Below, in pieces: positions 6,501-7,312 of a stretch of DNA of 7,312 nucleotides. The stretch spans positions 1 to 7,312 of the forward strand of contig WRCR01000198.1 of the NCBI GenBank assembly GCA_009783865.1. The letters run 5' to 3'. Within the stretch, counting starts at the first letter, position 1. Every line of letters begins with the position of its first letter. Position numbers and translations under genes: made by a program. The stretch is from Planctomycetaceae bacterium. GTDB lineage: Bacteria; Planctomycetota; Planctomycetia; Pirellulales; Thermoguttaceae. The notes below the pieces were generated by a model. That model did not search any database, had not been told where the DNA came from, and saw only the letters and a program-made list of their open reading frames with translations.

Positions 6501-7312
6501 GACACGTTTAATCAGATTGCTGTCGGAAACTATCTCGATGACATCGGACTCGACCCGGATCCGCTAGGCGATTTCTTCGATGTGCTTGTTGCACTCGATA
6601 AGTTGAACGCCGGTATTCCGCATCGCGCCGGAATTTCACGGGCAGCGAAGTTTGCCGAAGACCAAATGAGCGGTGCAATTTACGGAACGCTTGCTCAAAG
6701 CAGCATCACGAACACGACCATCGTTAACAACACGCTGAACGATGTTCTTCGCCGCGATGCCTTCGGCGGTAAAGCGAGTTCCTGTGACCCCTGCGATATG
6801 ATTATCAGGAGTTCGGGCAAGTCGTTCAACCGAAATACTTGGGGGCTCGGTTTCGGAACGAGCGGCAATACCGAACATGACGGCAACGCTTACGGTTATG
6901 ACCAATCGTTTGGCGGCACCATCGTGGGTGTTGACCGCACCAGCAAACGGACTCGCACAGGAGCGTATGCTTCTTACGGTGAAGGACGCATAACCAGTAA
7001 CCTCCTTGACCGGAGCAAGTCGAAAGAATTTTTGGCAGGCATCTATTTCCGTAAGGAAATGAACATCGGCTATGCTCTCTTGAGCGGCGGTCTCGGATAT
7101 AATGAGTATGATACGGAGCGGACGATTTCGTTTGTCAATCGCAGAACGAAGAATGAGCATAACGCTTTTGTCGGCACAGTGTACGCTGAACGCGGACTTG
7201 AATTCAAAATGAAAAAAGCCAAAGTTCAGCCGTTCTTCGGTTTGCAGTATGTCGGCAATCAACAGGATAGTTTCACCGAAACCGGTGCGGACAGTTTGAA
7301 CTTGCTCGGCGA
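3480..7312 (+). CDS. Large autotransporter (type Va) with N-terminal metallopeptidase-like domain, 3'-truncated
   Basis: This is open to the right edge, with 1277 codons seen. Such proteins cross the inner membrane by Sec and insert a C-terminal barrel that exports the passenger. The coordinates use the first in-frame start codon of the conservative model (TTG 3480; ATG 3498 is next). The same frame is open back to 3321, and the basic n-region RQRKTAYLKRFFR lies upstream of 3480, so the true start is probably at the ATG at 3433, one base out of frame; a GTG at 3345 is also possible. Domains counted from 3480: hydrophobic signal core, cleavage near VAQG-QW (~18); zincin-like domain (~20-315) with HELGH at 131-135; Asn/Gly-rich beta-helix passenger (~325-860); PGNSIGTLTV (866-875); helical linker with DQMSGAIYGTL (~1060-1095); barrel from ~1120. 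About 160 of the usual ~260 barrel residues are present. Related proteins were not searched. Confidence 0.93.
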   Translation, partial: MVTVLVMVCGLWSGVAQGQWDARFVQGSTQATRYSAAEQAAINRALDYINEVIPGLSNKTITFDKHPTGDDGSMLMAHSHSGGNGISFGSAFEAKNTKGQVVGRGWDATINTQLLQVGGTFGANMQATAIHELGHQLGITANVVATKPGELTGYDGEYIGRIDIPKVGWLFAPTIVMQRDAFYWQELTSWDELIRIDNVGKLPGWVKRSDNLPWPLDHQDYYRYWVVFPYVALESLQNRLTFHGTNAVSVFGSPVPVETGQTESVFNFASVGGSLYYHPFTNNGIMNATGGVTERPFFSEVELAILKDVGNTSIKLEDHFGRSIYQYGTGTITNGTGTITNSTDWSSKNNKMYAVGLHVVGGGEPIRNAAGEVTGHRTGYTINNTADLSANGFAGAGIRIEGNNNTVRVRSNSTVSANGQDGIGVLVIWGTGNTIINNGTISATGQNGIGVYLDAEINEFIHRGTINVDKSNGGIHIHHGPNDRQAIVNMVRGGSFQNNGNPTTPRIRNQNGNVSLTLTMGKLFDSNDNLIGGDSAFNMTFGNDTEFDGLIDVETWGGITTFNMSTLNLNQGIVGSGTVASTLNLPGTVSFSTLQLGSAANTASVLDGQTTGKVTVASGVENRISVKNLASFAAAFINNFGIIENNTLVKTDGSFWDTDMSVGIKNNAGAIIRNNTTIESEWGLRNLSNIDNNGTINVNWDIDNVAGAAISNTTALLKGWNLSNAGNILTTAKMEMLNIGNTGLIDNTWNMNVIGNVVNGVTGVITNTGTMNVGNDLDNAGVVNRFTTINVGNDLFNRAGGFIDAAKMSTVNVARNGNNWGLFTVNGEANFGGIFTNEDGLVQGKITGTGQIATIGGFVNEGIIAPGNSIGTLTVAGPFTNNPTGRFEIEVDPSHYPNQPIAGFHNDLVNVIDNPATVLKDGAATVNGGLVDVDAPSNDKTKNAAPARYVGNTKYTFLDTEDGLTVNAKITAVNPPDLLLFDFLADTDYTKSYWLDVQRHYYYGPFGDTFNQIAVGNYLDDIGLDPDPLGDFFDVLVALDKLNAGIPHRAGISRAAKFAEDQMSGAIYGTLAQSSITNTTIVNNTLNDVLRRDAFGGKASSCDPCDMIIRSSGKSFNRNTWGLGFGTSGNTEHDGNAYGYDQSFGGTIVGVDRTSKRTRTGAYASYGEGRITSNLLDRSKSKEFLAGIYFRKEMNIGYALLSGGLGYNEYDTERTISFVNRRTKNEHNAFVGTVYAERGLEFKMKKAKVQPFFGLQYVGNQQDSFTETGADSLNLLG
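3540..4425 (+). other. Zinc metallopeptidase-like domain of the autotransporter
   Basis: AIHELGHQLGI contains the zincin motif HExxH (3870-3884). The HExxHxxGxxH metzincin pattern is only partly kept: the Gly is present, but the third-His position is Ala. Further on are FHGTNAV, then YYHPF with a His at 4311-4313, GIMNA (4329-4343), a Met-turn candidate, and EVELAILKDVGN. From memory, the order HELGH ... G-N-A/V ... SHWD ... LM ... L-x-DIG is typical of secreted PA-domain-containing metallopeptidases, so His 4311 is a plausible third ligand. The catalytic Glu (3873-3875) is present. Protease activity is an inference; substrate and processing are unknown. Confidence 0.7.
4459..4502 (+). repeat. 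Perfect 21-bp tandem duplication (GTGTITN x2)
   Basis: Two identical 21-nt copies, 4461-4481 and 4482-4502, begin GGTACTGG and end TCACAAAT. The period extends 2 nt to the left. They encode GTGTITN twice, in frame, at the boundary between the peptidase-like domain and the beta-helix. Identity at every synonymous position suggests a recent slippage event; 21 nt keeps the frame. Confidence 0.95.
5637..5918 (+). repeat. Beta-helix ladder repeats in the passenger
   Basis: Imperfect repeats of about 15-22 residues share the pattern G-N-x-x-x-N-x-x-G-x-I/V ... T-M/I-N-V. The clearest pair is MNVGNDLDNAG (5790-5822) and INVGNDLFNRAG (starting 5844), 54 nt apart. Earlier units include WNLSNAGNI and MNVIGNVVNG. 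Asn and Gly at turn positions with alternating hydrophobics match the rungs of a parallel beta-helix, the usual autotransporter stalk. Confidence 0.7.
6075..6104 (+). other. PGNSIGTLTV autotransporter passenger motif
   Basis: The encoded sequence IIAPGNSIGTLTV, followed by a Gly/Phe-rich strand and FEIEVD, is the well-known end-of-passenger segment found shortly before the linker and barrel in many classical autotransporters. It independently supports the family call. Confidence 0.9.
6829..7312 (+). other. Autotransporter beta-barrel domain, partial
   Basis: From NRNTWGLGFGTSG onward the protein alternates aromatic/hydrophobic and polar residues in roughly eight antiparallel strands, such as GTIVGVDR, TGAYASYGEG, FLAGIYFR and QPFFGLQYVG. 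The pattern matches the 12-stranded autotransporter translocator (PF03797 type). The window ends at SLNLLG, so the last strands and the terminal aromatic residue are not visible. Confidence 0.9.

Noticed and set aside
6636..7262. - strand open frame of 208 codons
   Set aside because: It is antisense to the linker and barrel, which have a clear beta-barrel pattern on the + strand.

Overview
The window looks like a Gram-negative chromosome of roughly even base composition. It carries the 3' half of mutS, an intact gene for an inner-membrane-anchored efflux adaptor (HlyD/MacA type), and the first ~3.8 kb of a very large autotransporter (type V secretion) gene that runs off the right edge. All three are on the + strand. 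The adaptor, the outer-membrane barrel and the weak or absent Shine-Dalgarno site before the adaptor fit a double-membrane bacterium. The style of the MutS core, the Gly/Arg/Pro/Glu-rich adaptor tail and the Asn-rich autotransporter recall Planctomycetota (PVC group, possibly gut-associated), but this is recall and not a search result.

Layout. 1-1344: MutS from the lever/clamp region through the ATPase domain to the stop, ending in a sliding-clamp-binding peptide. 1345-1479: a short gap with a 10-bp hairpin just after the mutS stop. 1480-3111: the adaptor, with a TM anchor, split lipoyl/barrel-sandwich domain, long coiled-coil hairpin, beta-barrel and a charged low-complexity tail. No ABC or RND pump partner follows it in the window. 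3112-3479: leader region with a 38-codon ORF (3317-3433) that has its own ribosome-binding site. 3480-7312: the autotransporter, open in one frame to the edge. In order it has a signal peptide, a zinc-metallopeptidase-like domain (HELGH, later YYHPF and a GIMNA Met-turn candidate), an Asn/Gly-rich beta-helix passenger with ladder repeats, the hallmark PGNSIGTLTV segment, a helical linker, and about 60% of the C-terminal beta-barrel.

The most interesting points concern the autotransporter. First, its passenger begins with a zincin-like protease domain, suggesting a surface-displayed or secreted metalloprotease. Second, its expected start is peculiar. A strong AGGAGGGG site sits 5 nt before an ATG that overlaps the leader ORF stop, but that ATG is followed at once by TAA. 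The signal-peptide frame is recovered only if one base is added after the ATG. This is a sequencing error, a one-base mutation or phase switch that silences the gene, or a true start-stop regulatory element. Third, the protease half appears richer in A/T-ending codons than the repeat/barrel half, hinting at a mosaic gene.

The three genes do not form an obvious pathway. MutS is mismatch repair, and the other two are envelope export functions.
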